NCBI RefSeq assembly: GCF_022870865.1
Contig: NZ_CP091508.1
Location: 1,240,001-1,304,000 of the forward strand
Direction of reading: 5' to 3'
DNA from: Uruburuella testudinis
Lineage (GTDB): Bacteria; Pseudomonadota; Gammaproteobacteria; Burkholderiales; Neisseriaceae
Length of the DNA: 64,000 nt
The notes beneath the pieces were generated by a model, which was not told the DNA's origin, searched no databases, and saw only the letters and a list, made by a program, of their open reading frames with translations. The position numbers were made by a program, and so were the translations under genes. Of this stretch, positions 34,897 through 44,497 are shown one piece after another. How positions within the stretch are numbered: the stretch's first letter is position 1; each line of letters begins with the position of its first letter.

Positions 34897-34930
34897 AATT
34901 AAAAAAACCTGCCGTTTCGGCAGGTTTCTG
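34897..34930 (-). terminator. Intrinsic terminator of the CsbD gene
   Basis: On the minus strand AAACCTGCCGAAACGGCAGG is followed by TTTTTTTAATT, a classic hairpin plus T-run, shortly after the stop. Confidence 0.85.
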
Positions 34931-34943
34931 TTACGCGGTATGA

Positions 34944-35144
34944 TCAGGCTTTATCAATCCAGTCGTCCAATTCTTTTTCGGCTTGTTCTTTAGTATAGCC
35001 GTAGCGCTCTTGAATTTTACCGGCGAGCTGGTCGCGTTTGCCTTCGGCGACTTTCCAATCATCATCGGTCAGCTTGCCCCATTTTTCTTTGGCTTTGCCT
35101 TTCAATTGATCCCATTTACCTTCTACTTGATCCCAATTCATCAT
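34944..35144 (-). CDS. CsbD family stress protein
   Basis: The 66-residue hydrophilic protein has the CsbD repeat pattern MNWDQVEGKWDQLKGKAKEK, then WGKLTDDDWKVAEGKRDQLAGKIQ, then RYGYTKEQAEKELDDWID. CsbD-like proteins (for example E. coli YjbJ) are abundant under general stress, but their molecular function is unknown. Two consecutive ATGs are available (35144 and 35141); AAAGGA is closer to ideal spacing for the second. A strong terminator follows, so it is a single-gene unit. Confidence 0.92.
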   Translation of the reverse strand: MMNWDQVEGKWDQLKGKAKEKWGKLTDDDWKVAEGKRDQLAGKIQERYGYTKEQAEKELDDWIDKA

Positions 35145-35356
35145 TGTATCCTTTCTGGTTGGTGGCGGGAGGCGCTTGTTTCGTTGCGCTTGATTTCACT
35201 ATAGGGGCAGGGCGGTTGTTTGACAAGGCGGGTCGGTATCGGGTGGGTTTTGTAAAGGCGGGAGTGGTTGATTGTAAGGAAAATATTTCTACGGCATTTA
35301 TTTGTTTTTACTTGAATGGTTAAAAAAATAAAAAAATTAATCACTTGGATGCAGCT

Positions 35357-35521
35357 TAGGGTGTCCTGATGTGTCGATTTACGGGTGTATTTTGCCCCTG
35401 AAAACGCATCTGTTGCGTTAAAAAGCCTCGCAAGATGTTTAATCTTGCTGCGTTTTTTTGCCTGGCATCTGCATTTTCAGGGGCAAAAATCTCCTCATAA
35501 ACAAATTGTCCGGACACCCTG
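35357..35521. mobile_element. MITE-160 copy 8 (arm type B/B)
   Basis: This is a near-complete copy. The left end TTAGGGTGTCCTGATGTGTC is intact, while at the right end ATTGTCCGGACACCCTGG the terminal TA has become TG. Confidence 0.8.
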
Positions 35522-35547
35522 GGCCGAAATGATGTGGCTGGAAAATA

Positions 35548-35577
35548 AGGCCGTCTGAAAAATATTTCAGACGGCCT
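35548..35577. terminator. Inverted DUS pair after the nucleoside hydrolase gene
   Basis: AAGGCCGTCTGAAAAATA and TATTTCAGACGGCCTC make a tight hairpin 29 bases past the stop. Confidence 0.7.
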
Positions 35578-35606
35578 CATGATTTCATCATATATTCTCA
35601 AGATTC

Positions 35607-36560
35607 TTAAGGCAGCTGCTTGATGGATTCGGCCAATTCGTGAAACATTTTATTGGCATTGACTTCGGTTACCCAGTGCGCATTGGCCGGTTTGCCGGTG
35701 GTGCCCCACCAATCGACCACGCAGGCGCCCATGGTCAGCTCGCTTTGGGTTTCTACCGCCACATGACAGTCGCGGCCGCTGAAAAATTCAGGGAACACGG
35801 CACAGGCGATTGCACAGGGGTCGTGCAGCGGCCCGCCTTCGAGGCCGAATTTTTGGGTGTCGAAACGCTCGTAGCTTTGCAGAATGCCGGCCAGGCGGCT
35901 GCCGTTGGCATTGGCCTGTTTGCGCAAAACATCCATGCGCGGGGTGGTGATGGTGGCTTTGTGGGTGACGTCCAGCGGCAAAACAGTAATCGGCACACCG
36001 CTTTGCAGCACGATTTGCGCGGCATGGGGGTCGACATAAAAATTAAATTCCGCAGCCGGAGTGATGTTGCCGGCTTCAAAATAATTGCCGCCCATCAACA
36101 CAATGTTTTTAATGGCACGGCCGATATCAGGCGCCAGGCTCAGCGCTTGGGCAATATTGGTCAGCGGGCCGATGGGGCAGATGGTAATACTGGCATCATC
36201 GGCTTTGCGCAAGGTGTCGATTAAATAGGGCACGGCGTGCACCGGTTGCAGCGGGCAGACGGGCTCGTGCAGCGCAACGCCGTCGAGGCCGGTTTTGCCG
36301 TGCACTTCTTCGGCGGTAATCAGCTCGCGCAGCAAGGGTTTTCCCGCACCGGCATATACGGGGAAATCTGTTTGGCCGGCCCAGTCGCAGATGATGCGGG
36401 CATTGTTGGCGGTATGGTGCAGGCCGACATTGCCGGCAACCACAGTGAGCGCCATAAAATCAATCAGGCCGCGTTTGGCGAGGCCGTGTGCCATCAAAAT
36501 GGCGGCGGCATCATCCTGGCCGGGGTCGGTGTCGATAATCAGGCGGATTTTGTCAGACAT
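35607..36560 (-). CDS. Inosine/uridine-preferring nucleoside hydrolase
   Basis: This 317-residue enzyme hydrolyses ribonucleosides to base and ribose. The Ca2+-binding signature LIIDTDPGQDDAAAILMA lies at residues 7-24. The substrate-loop NIVLMGGNYFEAGNITPAAEFNFYVDPHAA is near residue 150, and GPLHDPCAIA carries the late conserved His-Asp. These are the markers of the IU-NH family (Rih enzymes). It ends 12 bases from the small protein gene upstream, so the two are probably co-transcribed. The ribokinase near 54.7 kb could use the released ribose. Confidence 0.93.
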   Translation of the reverse strand: MSDKIRLIIDTDPGQDDAAAILMAHGLAKRGLIDFMALTVVAGNVGLHHTANNARIICDWAGQTDFPVYAGAGKPLLRELITAEEVHGKTGLDGVALHEPVCPLQPVHAVPYLIDTLRKADDASITICPIGPLTNIAQALSLAPDIGRAIKNIVLMGGNYFEAGNITPAAEFNFYVDPHAAQIVLQSGVPITVLPLDVTHKATITTPRMDVLRKQANANGSRLAGILQSYERFDTQKFGLEGGPLHDPCAIACAVFPEFFSGRDCHVAVETQSELTMGACVVDWWGTTGKPANAHWVTEVNANKMFHELAESIKQLP

Positions 36561-36572
36561 GTACGGGTGTTC

Positions 36573-36719
36573 CTAAGGCATGGGTTTATCTGTGAAGCAA
36601 ATACCGTGGTTGTAAACACCGCCATTATCGAGGCAGGCGTCTTGTGCCAAAAAGCGTTCGGCAGCAATGCCGGCCATAAAGGCGGCGCACAAGCCGATAA
36701 TTGTGAGAGCGGTTTTCAT
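36573..36719 (-). CDS. Small exported or membrane-anchored protein with two cysteines
   Basis: The 48-residue frame MKTALTIIGLCAAFMAGIAA opens with one hydrophobic segment, followed by ERFLAQDACLDNGGVYNHGI and CFTDKPMP. The spacing C-x-D-N-G-G-(x6)-C suggests a disulfide in the periplasm. I know similar CLDxGG short proteins in proteobacteria, but no function. The start at 36719 is chosen over a longer frame because the extension is unlike a signal. It precedes the nucleoside hydrolase by 12 bases. Confidence 0.55.
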   Translation of the reverse strand: MKTALTIIGLCAAFMAGIAAERFLAQDACLDNGGVYNHGICFTDKPMP

Positions 36720-36816
36720 AAACGGGCGTCGGTTCAAACAAAATAGCAGTGTAACCCAGCCGATTGAACGGTACAATACGGCTTTGTTTTCAGACGGCCT
36801 CAGGCTTTATCCGATT

Positions 36817-37782
36817 ATGCAGCTACTTTTGGCGCCCATGCAGGGGCTAACAGATGATGTGATGCGTGATTTGCTGACCCGCATCGGCGGTTTCGACGAA
36901 TGTGTGAGCGAATTTGTGCGCATTACCCATACGGTGCATTCGCGCCAGACTTGGTTGAAATATGTGCCGGAAATCGGCAACGGCAACCGCACGTTTGCGG
37001 GTGTGCCGTGCACGGTGCAGCTGTTGGGCAGCGATGCGGAAAATATGGCTGTTAATGCGTTGGAAGCGGTGCGTTTCGGTGCGGCCAAGATTGATCTGAA
37101 TTTCGGCTGCCCCGCGCCCACGGTCAATAAACATCAGGGTGGGGCGGTGTTGCTGAAAGAGCCGCAACGGGTGTATCACATTGTTAAAACGCTGCGTGCC
37201 GCCCTGCCAGCGCACATTCCGCTCACGGGCAAAATGCGCCTGGGGTTTGAAGATAAATCGCTGGCCTTGGAAAACGCTTGTGCCATTGCCGAAGGCGGTG
37301 CGTGTGCGCTGACTGTGCATGCGCGCACCAAAGTGGAAGGCTACGAACCGCCGGCGCATTGGATTTGGGTGCGCAAAATCCGCGAGGCGGTGGCGGTGCC
37401 GGTGACAGCCAACGGCGATGTGTTTACCTTGCAGGATTATCTCGGCATCAAGCAGGAAAGCGGCTGTGAGAGTGTGATGCTCGGGCGCGGGGCGGTGATG
37501 CGGCCGGATCTGGCGCGCCAAATCAAGCAATATGAGCGCGGTGAGGCGGTGATGGCGGCTGATTTTGCTGAAATTATGGCTTGGATACGCTTGTTTTTTG
37601 ATTTGTGTCTGGCTAAAGAGGCCAACAATAAATACCCGGTTGCCCGCCTGAAACAATGGTTGGGTATGATGAAGCGGGTGTATCCTGAAGCGCAAGGCGT
37701 TTTCGATGCCGTGCGCACGTTGGAAGAGGCGGGCGATGTGCAAAAGGCGCTAGAGCATCTTAACCATTCGATTTACGGATGA
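36817..37782 (+). CDS. dusC: tRNA-dihydrouridine synthase, DusC-like
   Basis: Dus enzymes reduce uridine to dihydrouridine in tRNA with FMN. The 321-residue product starts MQLLLAPMQGLTDDVMRDLL, with FMN-binding PMQG. It carries the catalytic-loop Cys in DLNFGCPAPTVNKHQGGA near residue 98 and the phosphate-binding segment GCESVMLGRGAVMRPDL. The GCPAPTVNKHQGG form points to the DusC subgroup, which acts at U16. The last codons (NHSIYG and stop) coincide with the start of a degraded MITE-160. It is divergent from the nucleoside hydrolase pair. Confidence 0.92.
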   Translation: MQLLLAPMQGLTDDVMRDLLTRIGGFDECVSEFVRITHTVHSRQTWLKYVPEIGNGNRTFAGVPCTVQLLGSDAENMAVNALEAVRFGAAKIDLNFGCPAPTVNKHQGGAVLLKEPQRVYHIVKTLRAALPAHIPLTGKMRLGFEDKSLALENACAIAEGGACALTVHARTKVEGYEPPAHWIWVRKIREAVAVPVTANGDVFTLQDYLGIKQESGCESVMLGRGAVMRPDLARQIKQYERGEAVMAADFAEIMAWIRLFFDLCLAKEANNKYPVARLKQWLGMMKRVYPEAQGVFDAVRTLEEAGDVQKALEHLNHSIYG

Positions 37783-37915
37783 TTTTTGCCTCTAAAAATG
37801 CATTTGCCGGGTTAAAAAGCCTCGCAAGATGTCCACAATTTTGCTGCGTTTTTGCCTGGCATTTGTGTTTTTATCACAAAAAATCTGAATCATTCTGAAT
37901 GGTCAGGGCACTCTG
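37762..37915. mobile_element. Degraded MITE-160 copy 9 (hybrid B/A)
   Basis: The left side ACCATTCGATTTACGGATGA with TTTTTGCCTCTAAAAATGCA is type B. The right side ATCACAAAAAATCTGAATC with ATTCTGAATGGTCAGGGCAC is type A. The terminal GGGTGTCC is missing on the left, where the element merges into the dusC reading frame. Confidence 0.65.
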
Positions 37916-37936
37916 GCCGGCCGTGTCGGCGGGCCG

Positions 37937-38039
37937 GGCGGTGAAAGCCTGCTTGTTTCAGACGGCCTTTGGTCAGTCGGCGTTAATCCTGCGTCCGCCC
38001 AAGGCGGTGAAAGCCTGCTTGTTTCAGACGGCCTTTGGT
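37937..38039. repeat. 66-bp-period direct repeat containing a DUS
   Basis: GGCGGTGAAAGCCTGCTTGT followed by TTCAGACGGCCTTTGGT occurs at 37937-37973 and again at 38003-38039, exactly 66 bases apart. It lies between dusC and argB. Confidence 0.75.
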
Positions 38040-38058
38040 ATTAACATAGGCCGTCTGA

Positions 38059-38991
<933 letters not shown>

Positions 38992-39356
38992 GCAACGGTT
39001 TGATTGAATCAGGCCGTCTGAAAACCATTGAGAAAAATAAAGCAGGCAATATTATTTCTCCTTGCCGTTTGCGTAGGCTGCTTGCGGCCTGATTATGGCG
39101 GAGGCTTTCAGACGGCCTCAGTATTTTGTATGCTTGGTTTGCTGCCTTGTCTGATGATTAAATGAAATGGTTGCAGACAGATATGAGGCCGTCTGAAAAA
39201 TGATTACCCGTGTTGGATGTTTAATATCTGATTGCCGCAAGCGATAGAAAATTTTCAGACGGCCTGAGTATTTTTCATCAAACAAACGCAACCGCCGGCA
39301 AACTTTAGGGTGTCCTGATATTTGAAACAAGCCGCCCATATTGAAAGGAAAAGCTG
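38992..39356. other. Intergenic region between argB and argD
   Basis: Several DUS in both orientations (39012, 39106, 39187 and 39253) could fold as alternative hairpins. A solitary MITE-160 end (39306-39322) lies just before argD. No gene or clear arginine-repressor box was seen. Confidence 0.5.
39306..39322. mobile_element. Solitary MITE-160 end
   Basis: TTTAGGGTGTCCTGATAT matches the left terminus of the element with its TA. The rest of the element is absent. It lies about 50 bases upstream of the argD start. Confidence 0.5.
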
Positions 39357-40535
39357 ATGCAAAACTACCTTACCCCCAATTTCTCGTTTGCGCCGATGAT
39401 ACCCGAACGCGCACAAGGCAGCCGCGTGTGGGACAGCGAAGGGCGCGAATACATCGATTTGGCGGGCGGAATTGCGGTTAATGCACTCGGCCACAGCCAT
39501 CCGGCACTGATTGAAGCGCTGACCGAGCAGGCGCAGAAGCTGTGGCATGTTTCCAATATCTACACCACAACCCCCGCACAGGCGCTGGCCAAGAAACTGA
39601 CGGAAGCCACGTTTGCCGACAAAGTGTTTTTTTGCAACTCCGGCGCCGAAGCCAACGAAGCGGCTTTGAAACTGGCGCGCAAATATGCACACGATCATTT
39701 TGACGACAGCAAGAGCGAAATCATCGCTTGCATCAACGGTTTTCACGGCCGCACGCTGTTTACCGTATCGGTGGGCGGGCAGCCGAAATACAGCCGCGAT
39801 TTTGCCCCCTTGCCGCCGGCCATCACCCACGTGCCCTATAACAACACCGCCGCGCTCGAAGCCGCCGTAGGGCCGCAAACCTGCGCCGTGATTATCGAGC
39901 CGGTGCAGGGTGAAAGCGGGGTGCTGCCGGCAGAGCAGGCTTTTCTCGAAGCCGCCCGCCGCGCTTGCGATGCCCATCATGCGCTGCTGATATTTGATGA
40001 AGTGCAAACCGGCATGGGGCGCACCGGCAAACTGTTTGCCTATCAACATTACGGCGTGGTGCCCGACATTCTGACCAGCGCCAAAGCATTGGGCAGCGGT
40101 TTTCCCATCGGCGCCATGCTTACCACCGATAAAGCCGCCGCCAGCTTCGGCCCCGGCACCCACGGCTCGACATTCGGCGGCAACCCGCTGGCCTGCGCCG
40201 TGGCCGGTCGGGCGTTTGATCTGATTAACCGCCCGAATACCCTGCAACATGCCGAAGAACAAGGCAGCAAGCTGCAACAGGCTTTAACAACTTTAGGCCG
40301 CGAAACCGGCGTGTTTCAAGAAGTTCGCGGCATGGGCATGTTGATCGGCTGTGTGTTATCCGCACAATATGCCGGGCGTGCCGGCGAATTGGTGCAACTG
40401 GCTTTGCAGCAAGGCCTGATGATTCTGATGGCCGGTGCCGATGTGGTGCGTTTGGCGCCCAGCCTGTTATTGAGTGATGAAGACATGCAGGAAGGCTTGG
40501 CACGCCTCAACAAAGCACTGCAAAACTGGCAGTAA
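39357..40535 (+). CDS. argD: Acetylornithine aminotransferase
   Basis: ArgD is a class III PLP aminotransferase that makes N-acetylornithine and may also act in lysine synthesis. The 392-residue protein has VFFCNSGAEANEAALKLAR (about 85-103), LIFDEVQTGMGRTGKLFAYQHYGVVPD, and the PLP lysine in LTSAKALGSGFPIGAML near residue 245. GAAAGGAA precedes the ATG. It is followed by an intrinsic terminator and then the sirtuin gene. Confidence 0.95.
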   Translation: MQNYLTPNFSFAPMIPERAQGSRVWDSEGREYIDLAGGIAVNALGHSHPALIEALTEQAQKLWHVSNIYTTTPAQALAKKLTEATFADKVFFCNSGAEANEAALKLARKYAHDHFDDSKSEIIACINGFHGRTLFTVSVGGQPKYSRDFAPLPPAITHVPYNNTAALEAAVGPQTCAVIIEPVQGESGVLPAEQAFLEAARRACDAHHALLIFDEVQTGMGRTGKLFAYQHYGVVPDILTSAKALGSGFPIGAMLTTDKAAASFGPGTHGSTFGGNPLACAVAGRAFDLINRPNTLQHAEEQGSKLQQALTTLGRETGVFQEVRGMGMLIGCVLSAQYAGRAGELVQLALQQGLMILMAGADVVRLAPSLLLSDEDMQEGLARLNKALQNWQ

Positions 40536-40539
40536 ATCA

Positions 40540-40563
40540 AAACAGGCTGCGGCCTGTTTTTTT
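40540..40563 (+). terminator. Intrinsic terminator after argD
   Basis: AAACAGGCTGCGGCCTGTTT is followed by further T residues, starting five bases after the argD stop. Confidence 0.8.
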
Positions 40564-40617
40564 GCCGTTGCGGGCGGCACTATAAGGTTGAGGCCGTCTG
40601 AACAAAAAAGGAGCCAT

Positions 40618-41301
40618 ATGAAAAAATGTGTGATTCTGACCGGAGCCGGTATCAGCGCCGACAGCGGTCTGCAAACCTTTCGTGATGCCGGCGGCTTGTG
40701 GGAAGGCCATAAAATAGAAGATGTGGCCACGCCCGAAGCCTTTGCGCGCAACCCGCAACAGGTGCTGGATTTTTACAACCAGCGCCGCCGCCAGGCTGCC
40801 GCAGCCGAGCCAAATGCCGCACATCGGGCTTTGGTGCGGCTGGAAGCATATTACCGGGTGCAGATTATCACGCAAAACGTCGATAACCTGCACGAACGCG
40901 CCGGCAGCAGCCGGGTGCTGCATTTGCACGGCGAATTAAACAAAGTGCGCAGCAGTATGGATGAAAACGATATTATCGATTGGGAAGGTGATCAGACTTG
41001 TGCCGATGTCGATAAAAACGGCTACCCGATGCGCCCGCATATTGTCTGGTTCGGCGAAAGCGTGCCGCTGTTTGAGCAGGCGGCGGCATATGTGGGCGAT
41101 GCAGATGTGGTGATGGTGGTCGGCACGTCGCTGCAAGTGTATCCGGCCGCTTCGCTGTTGCAATTTGCGCCGCCGCATGCCGATAAGTATCTGGTCGACC
41201 CTTATCCGGGCGCGATGGCGGCCGATGTCATGGTGGTGGCCAAAAAAGCCAAAGAAGGCGTGCCTTCGCTGGTGGAAGATTTAATCGGCTTGGCCGGTTG
41301 A
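40618..41301 (+). CDS. Sir2-family NAD-dependent deacylase without zinc cysteines
   Basis: Sirtuins remove acyl groups from protein lysines using NAD+. The 227-residue protein has the NAD loop VILTGAGISADSGLQTFRDAGGLW, the QNVDNLHERAG motif and the catalytic His in LHLHGELN. It also has the later GTSLQVYPAASLL. Between HGELNKVRSS and RPHIVWFGE, where most sirtuins carry four zinc-binding cysteines in two pairs, only one Cys remains (DQTCADVDKNGY). This puts it with the zinc-less sirtuins known in some bacteria. AAAAGGAG lies 6 bases before the ATG. Confidence 0.9.
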   Translation: MKKCVILTGAGISADSGLQTFRDAGGLWEGHKIEDVATPEAFARNPQQVLDFYNQRRRQAAAAEPNAAHRALVRLEAYYRVQIITQNVDNLHERAGSSRVLHLHGELNKVRSSMDENDIIDWEGDQTCADVDKNGYPMRPHIVWFGESVPLFEQAAAYVGDADVVMVVGTSLQVYPAASLLQFAPPHADKYLVDPYPGAMAADVMVVAKKAKEGVPSLVEDLIGLAG

Positions 41302-41343
41302 GTTTTGGCAAGGTGGATAACGAAACAAATACAGCAGGCGCCC

Positions 41344-41363
41344 TAGGGTGTCCGGACACCCTA
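41344..41363. mobile_element. MITE-160 end-to-end remnant (20 bp)
   Basis: TAGGGTGTCCGGACACCCTA is a perfect palindrome made of the two terminal 10-mers of the element, including both TA dinucleotides, with all 144 internal bases missing. Confidence 0.75.
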
Positions 41364-41541
41364 GTCTTGTGCTTGTTTTTAAATGGATATGGCGTGGTGT
41401 TGCAGGCTTTTGCCTGCTTGCGAATGATGGAAAAACATTTGATTTGCAAATACTCAGGCCGTCTGAAATTCAGCGCCATTCGCAGGGAAAGCCTACGCTA
41501 AAGTCTGAATGCCGGGTTGTTACCGCAATCTTATCAAAGCA

Positions 41542-41579
41542 AGGCCGTCTGAAACGAAACGGGCTTTTCAGACGGCCTG
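41542..41579. terminator. Inverted DUS pair
   Basis: AAGGCCGTCTGAAACG and GCTTTTCAGACGGCCTG form a hairpin about 240 bases after the sirtuin gene. Confidence 0.55.
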
Positions 41580-41710
41580 TAAGACAATTCGACAAAGCAT
41601 TCGATATTTTTGTGATGCCCAATGATTTTAGCCGTCTGAAAAATGTCGGATTCGAGAATCCAACCTACAGGACGTATCGTGTGGGTGTTGCTCACAAAAC
41701 CCTGTGTGCA

Positions 41711-41743
41711 AAGGCCGTCTGAAAAACGCTTTCAGACGGCCTT
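41711..41743. terminator. Inverted DUS pair
   Basis: AAGGCCGTCTGAAAAACG and GCTTTCAGACGGCCTTG form a hairpin downstream of ubiG on the minus strand. Confidence 0.55.
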
Positions 41744-41896
41744 GCTCGGTTTCAGAATAATGCCATTCACAACAGTGGGCTGGTCATGGTAAGCCGAACA
41801 CCGTATGGCGCGGGTTGACTTGGCGCTTCAGCGTTTTAACGAAACCAGATTCTCTTCGAGCTCAGGCGAGGCCAACGCGGTTAGGTTTAACGGGTA

Positions 41897-42619
41897 TTAC
41901 AGCGGTTTGCAGGCCACCATGTAGTTGACATCGGTGTTGTCGCTCAGCTGGTATATTTGGGTGAACGGGTTATAGCTCAGGCCTTTGGTGGCGGTGACGG
42001 CAAGCCCTGCTTGGCGGCACATCCGCGCCAATTCGGCCGGGGCGATGAATTTCTGCCAGTCGTGGGTGCCGCGCGGCACCAGGCCGAGCAGGTATTCGGC
42101 GCCGAGAATGGCGTGCAGATAAGATTTGGGGTTGCGGTTGATGGTGGAAAAAAACACCGTGCCGTCGGGCTTGACCAGTTTGGCGCAGGCGGCCACGATG
42201 GCGGCGGGGTCGGGCACGTGTTCCATCATTTCCATACAGGTAACCACATCGAAACTTGCAGGCGCTTCGACAGCCAAATCTTCTACGCGGATGCAGCGGT
42301 AGTTAATGTTTGGTACATTTTGCTCAAGTGCATGCAGTTTGGCGATTTTCAGCGATTTTTCGGCCATATCGATGCCGGTGGCGTGTGCGGCGCCGAGTTT
42401 GGCCATGCTCTCGGTGAGAATGCCGCCGCCGCAGCCGACATCAAGCACGGTTTTGCCGCTGATGCGGCCGTGCGCATCAATATAGGCCAGCCGCAGCGGG
42501 TTGATGTCGTGCAGGGGTTTGAATTCGCCGCTTTCATCCCACCATTTGTGGGCGAGCTGGCTGAATTTGTCGATTTCGCCTGCGTCTACATTGTGCAGGT
42601 TTGGGGTGTGTTCGCTCAT
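41897..42619 (-). CDS. ubiG: Ubiquinone biosynthesis O-methyltransferase
   Basis: UbiG performs both O-methylations in ubiquinone synthesis. The 240-residue protein has the family start [32 protein letters not shown] and the SAM-binding motif [16 protein letters not shown] (about residues 57-72). Post-motif segments [14 protein letters not shown] and [32 protein letters not shown] are highly typical of UbiG. GGAAAAAG lies before the ATG. It is a lone gene bounded by repeats. Confidence 0.96.
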   Translation of the reverse strand: MSEHTPNLHNVDAGEIDKFSQLAHKWWDESGEFKPLHDINPLRLAYIDAHGRISGKTVLDVGCGGGILTESMAKLGAAHATGIDMAEKSLKIAKLHALEQNVPNINYRCIRVEDLAVEAPASFDVVTCMEMMEHVPDPAAIVAACAKLVKPDGTVFFSTINRNPKSYLHAILGAEYLLGLVPRGTHDWQKFIAPAELARMCRQAGLAVTATKGLSYNPFTQIYQLSDNTDVNYMVACKPL

Positions 42620-42693
42620 GGCTTTTTCCGTGTCGGTTTTGGGCGTATTTTACGCTATTTTTCAGGCCGTCTGAAAGATTTGCTGCGGGTTTT

Positions 42694-42790
42694 CATACCC
42701 ATTCACAAAGGTAAGCCAACAAGGCTGGGGCGCCGAATACCGCGCAGCCTGAGGCGGGCAATGTAATTGGTTTTTTTGCGAATGGATATC
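42694..42790. repeat. R2 full copy
   Basis: CATACCCATTCACAAAGGTA-AGCC on the left and GGTTTTTTTGCGAATGGATA on the right are diverged arms. The loop shares CGCCGAATACCGCGCAGCCT-type sequence with other copies. The right arm overlaps the stop codon of the GT39 gene. Confidence 0.6.
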
Positions 42791-44426
42791 AGCTGGCTTT
42801 TTTCCATAAGGCAAAGCCTTCGGTTTTATTGCGCGGCCGTGCGCCCTGCCATACGGTTTGCCAGCCTTGCGGGGCGGTGCTGTGCAGAGGTGTTTGCACC
42901 AGGCGGTAGCGGCAGTTGTGGCCGGTGTTCAAATCGAGCGGGCTGTATTGCGCCCATGCCAGGCGGGCGGCGTGGGCATCGGCATCGATGTTGATGCAGT
43001 GGCCGCCGTTGCGGATATCGTCGGGCAGGGCGGCGGCCATTTGGGCGACAACGGGGCGGTAGCTTTTGGCGGCATCAAGCCAGGGCAGAAACAGCGTCAT
43101 CATCAGCGCCCACACCAATGTGGTGCCGGCGGCCCAGTTGGTAACGGCTTGGCGGCCTTTGATGTGCTTGCGGGTAATCGCCCACAGCCATACGGGGGTG
43201 AACGAAAGCGCCACCACCATCGGCATAATGTTGATGTCGGGCGTGTAATAAGGGCTGAAATAAGCGCTGCGTTCGGCCAGTTTGGCCGGCCAGCCATAGT
43301 TCATGGCGAAAAAGCCCAGCCATAAAAATGCCGCCAACAGGCCGAATGCCATGATGCCGAACCAGTTGATAAAAGCCGCTGCACCACGCCTCAGACCATC
43401 GAGCCGCGCGGCGCCCAACAAGGCCAGCGGCGGCAGCAGCCACAGCAAATGATTTTGATAGCGGCCGGGGCTGGCGGCTAACAGCAGGCCGATGAACAGC
43501 AACCAGGCCAGTGCCAAAACCCCCCAGCGCTCCTGCCAAAGTTTCAGACGGCTTGCGGTCCAGATGGCCAGCGGCCAGGCGGGAAAGGCAAACCAAAGCA
43601 GGTTTTTCAGGTAATAGGGCAGGGAAAAGGCCGTCTGAAAAGTGGTGCTGCCGCCAAAGATGCCCCATAAGTATTGCTGCCGCCATTGTGTCAATGCGGC
43701 GGCATCGGTGTGGTAAAGGGCGAAAGGATAAGCCGATATCAGCGGCAGCGCCACGGCCAGTGCGCCGATCAGGGTGATGTAATAACGTTTGACGCGCCAC
43801 AGCGGGCTGACGGGCAAGGTCAGCGCCATCAGCATCAGCGCGGCAGCAACCGGCCAGCCTGCCGATAACGACAGCAAAGCCCAGCCGCTGCCGAGCAGCA
43901 GCGAAGCCATAATTACGCGGGTTTGCGCCAGCGAAAAGCCATACAGGCACAAGCCCAATGCGGCAAATTCCACCGATATGCCGCTGAGAAAGTGGCCGTT
44001 TGCCACCATACCGGCGCAGCCGATAAGAATCAGCACCACGCTGCGCCCCTGATGGCGGCCTAAAAAGCGGTAGCCGGCCATGCCGCAGGCAGCCAAACCC
44101 AAAGCCGTAAACAGCACAGTGGCGAAACGGGAAGCAGAATAAGCATCGGCAGCCCAAGGGGATAGGGCGGTTTGAAAGCCTGCCGCCGCCCAAACATACA
44201 CCGGCGACACTTTGAAATAAGGCGCTCCTAATACTTCGGGCACCCACGCGCGGCCGCCGTCGAGAAAATGTGCCACCGCCGCATAAACCTGCGGCTCTGC
44301 AGGGTTCCACAAATCGTGTGAAAACACACCCGGCCACAGCCAGGCGAATACCAGCAATAGCAGCAGCCACGGTTTTTCATGGGTTTTTTCAAGGGCGCGG
44401 GATTCGGGCGGGGTATAAGTCAGCAT
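42789..44426 (-). CDS. GT39-like membrane glycosyltransferase
   Basis: The 545-residue protein has about eleven hydrophobic helices. Its first periplasmic loop contains FSHDLWNPAEPQVYAAVAHFLDGG, which carries the acidic residues typical of GT39/PMT and ArnT-like enzymes that use polyprenyl-phosphate sugars. A soluble C-terminal part (about 455-545) follows the helices. Such enzymes decorate lipid A, proteins or glycans in the periplasm. The acceptor here is unknown and no donor-synthesis genes are adjacent. The start at 44426 gives a short polar N-terminus before the first helix. Confidence 0.82.
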   Translation of the reverse strand: MLTYTPPESRALEKTHEKPWLLLLLVFAWLWPGVFSHDLWNPAEPQVYAAVAHFLDGGRAWVPEVLGAPYFKVSPVYVWAAAGFQTALSPWAADAYSASRFATVLFTALGLAACGMAGYRFLGRHQGRSVVLILIGCAGMVANGHFLSGISVEFAALGLCLYGFSLAQTRVIMASLLLGSGWALLSLSAGWPVAAALMLMALTLPVSPLWRVKRYYITLIGALAVALPLISAYPFALYHTDAAALTQWRQQYLWGIFGGSTTFQTAFSLPYYLKNLLWFAFPAWPLAIWTASRLKLWQERWGVLALAWLLFIGLLLAASPGRYQNHLLWLLPPLALLGAARLDGLRRGAAAFINWFGIMAFGLLAAFLWLGFFAMNYGWPAKLAERSAYFSPYYTPDINIMPMVVALSFTPVWLWAITRKHIKGRQAVTNWAAGTTLVWALMMTLFLPWLDAAKSYRPVVAQMAAALPDDIRNGGHCINIDADAHAARLAWAQYSPLDLNTGHNCRYRLVQTPLHSTAPQGWQTVWQGARPRNKTEGFALWKKAS

Positions 44427-44497
44427 GAGGTGGTTTTTGAATAATGAATGTTCAGTTTAACAAATTCAGGCGGGCGGCGGCGGATTTTCAGACGGCC

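Larger units (their letters stand above)
35145..35606. other. Intergenic region with AT-rich leader and MITE-160
   Basis: This region holds the csbD promoter zone (AT-rich, 35260-35345), MITE-160 copy 8 and a DUS hairpin. No gene is seen. Confidence 0.6.
41302..41896. other. Long intergenic region without a gene
   Basis: This region contains the 20-bp MITE-160 remnant (41344-41363), two DUS hairpins (41542-41579 and 41711-41743), a second copy of the short TCGGATTC palindrome (41645-41680) and R2-like fragments near 41765 and 41880. Open frames here are built from repeats. Confidence 0.6.
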
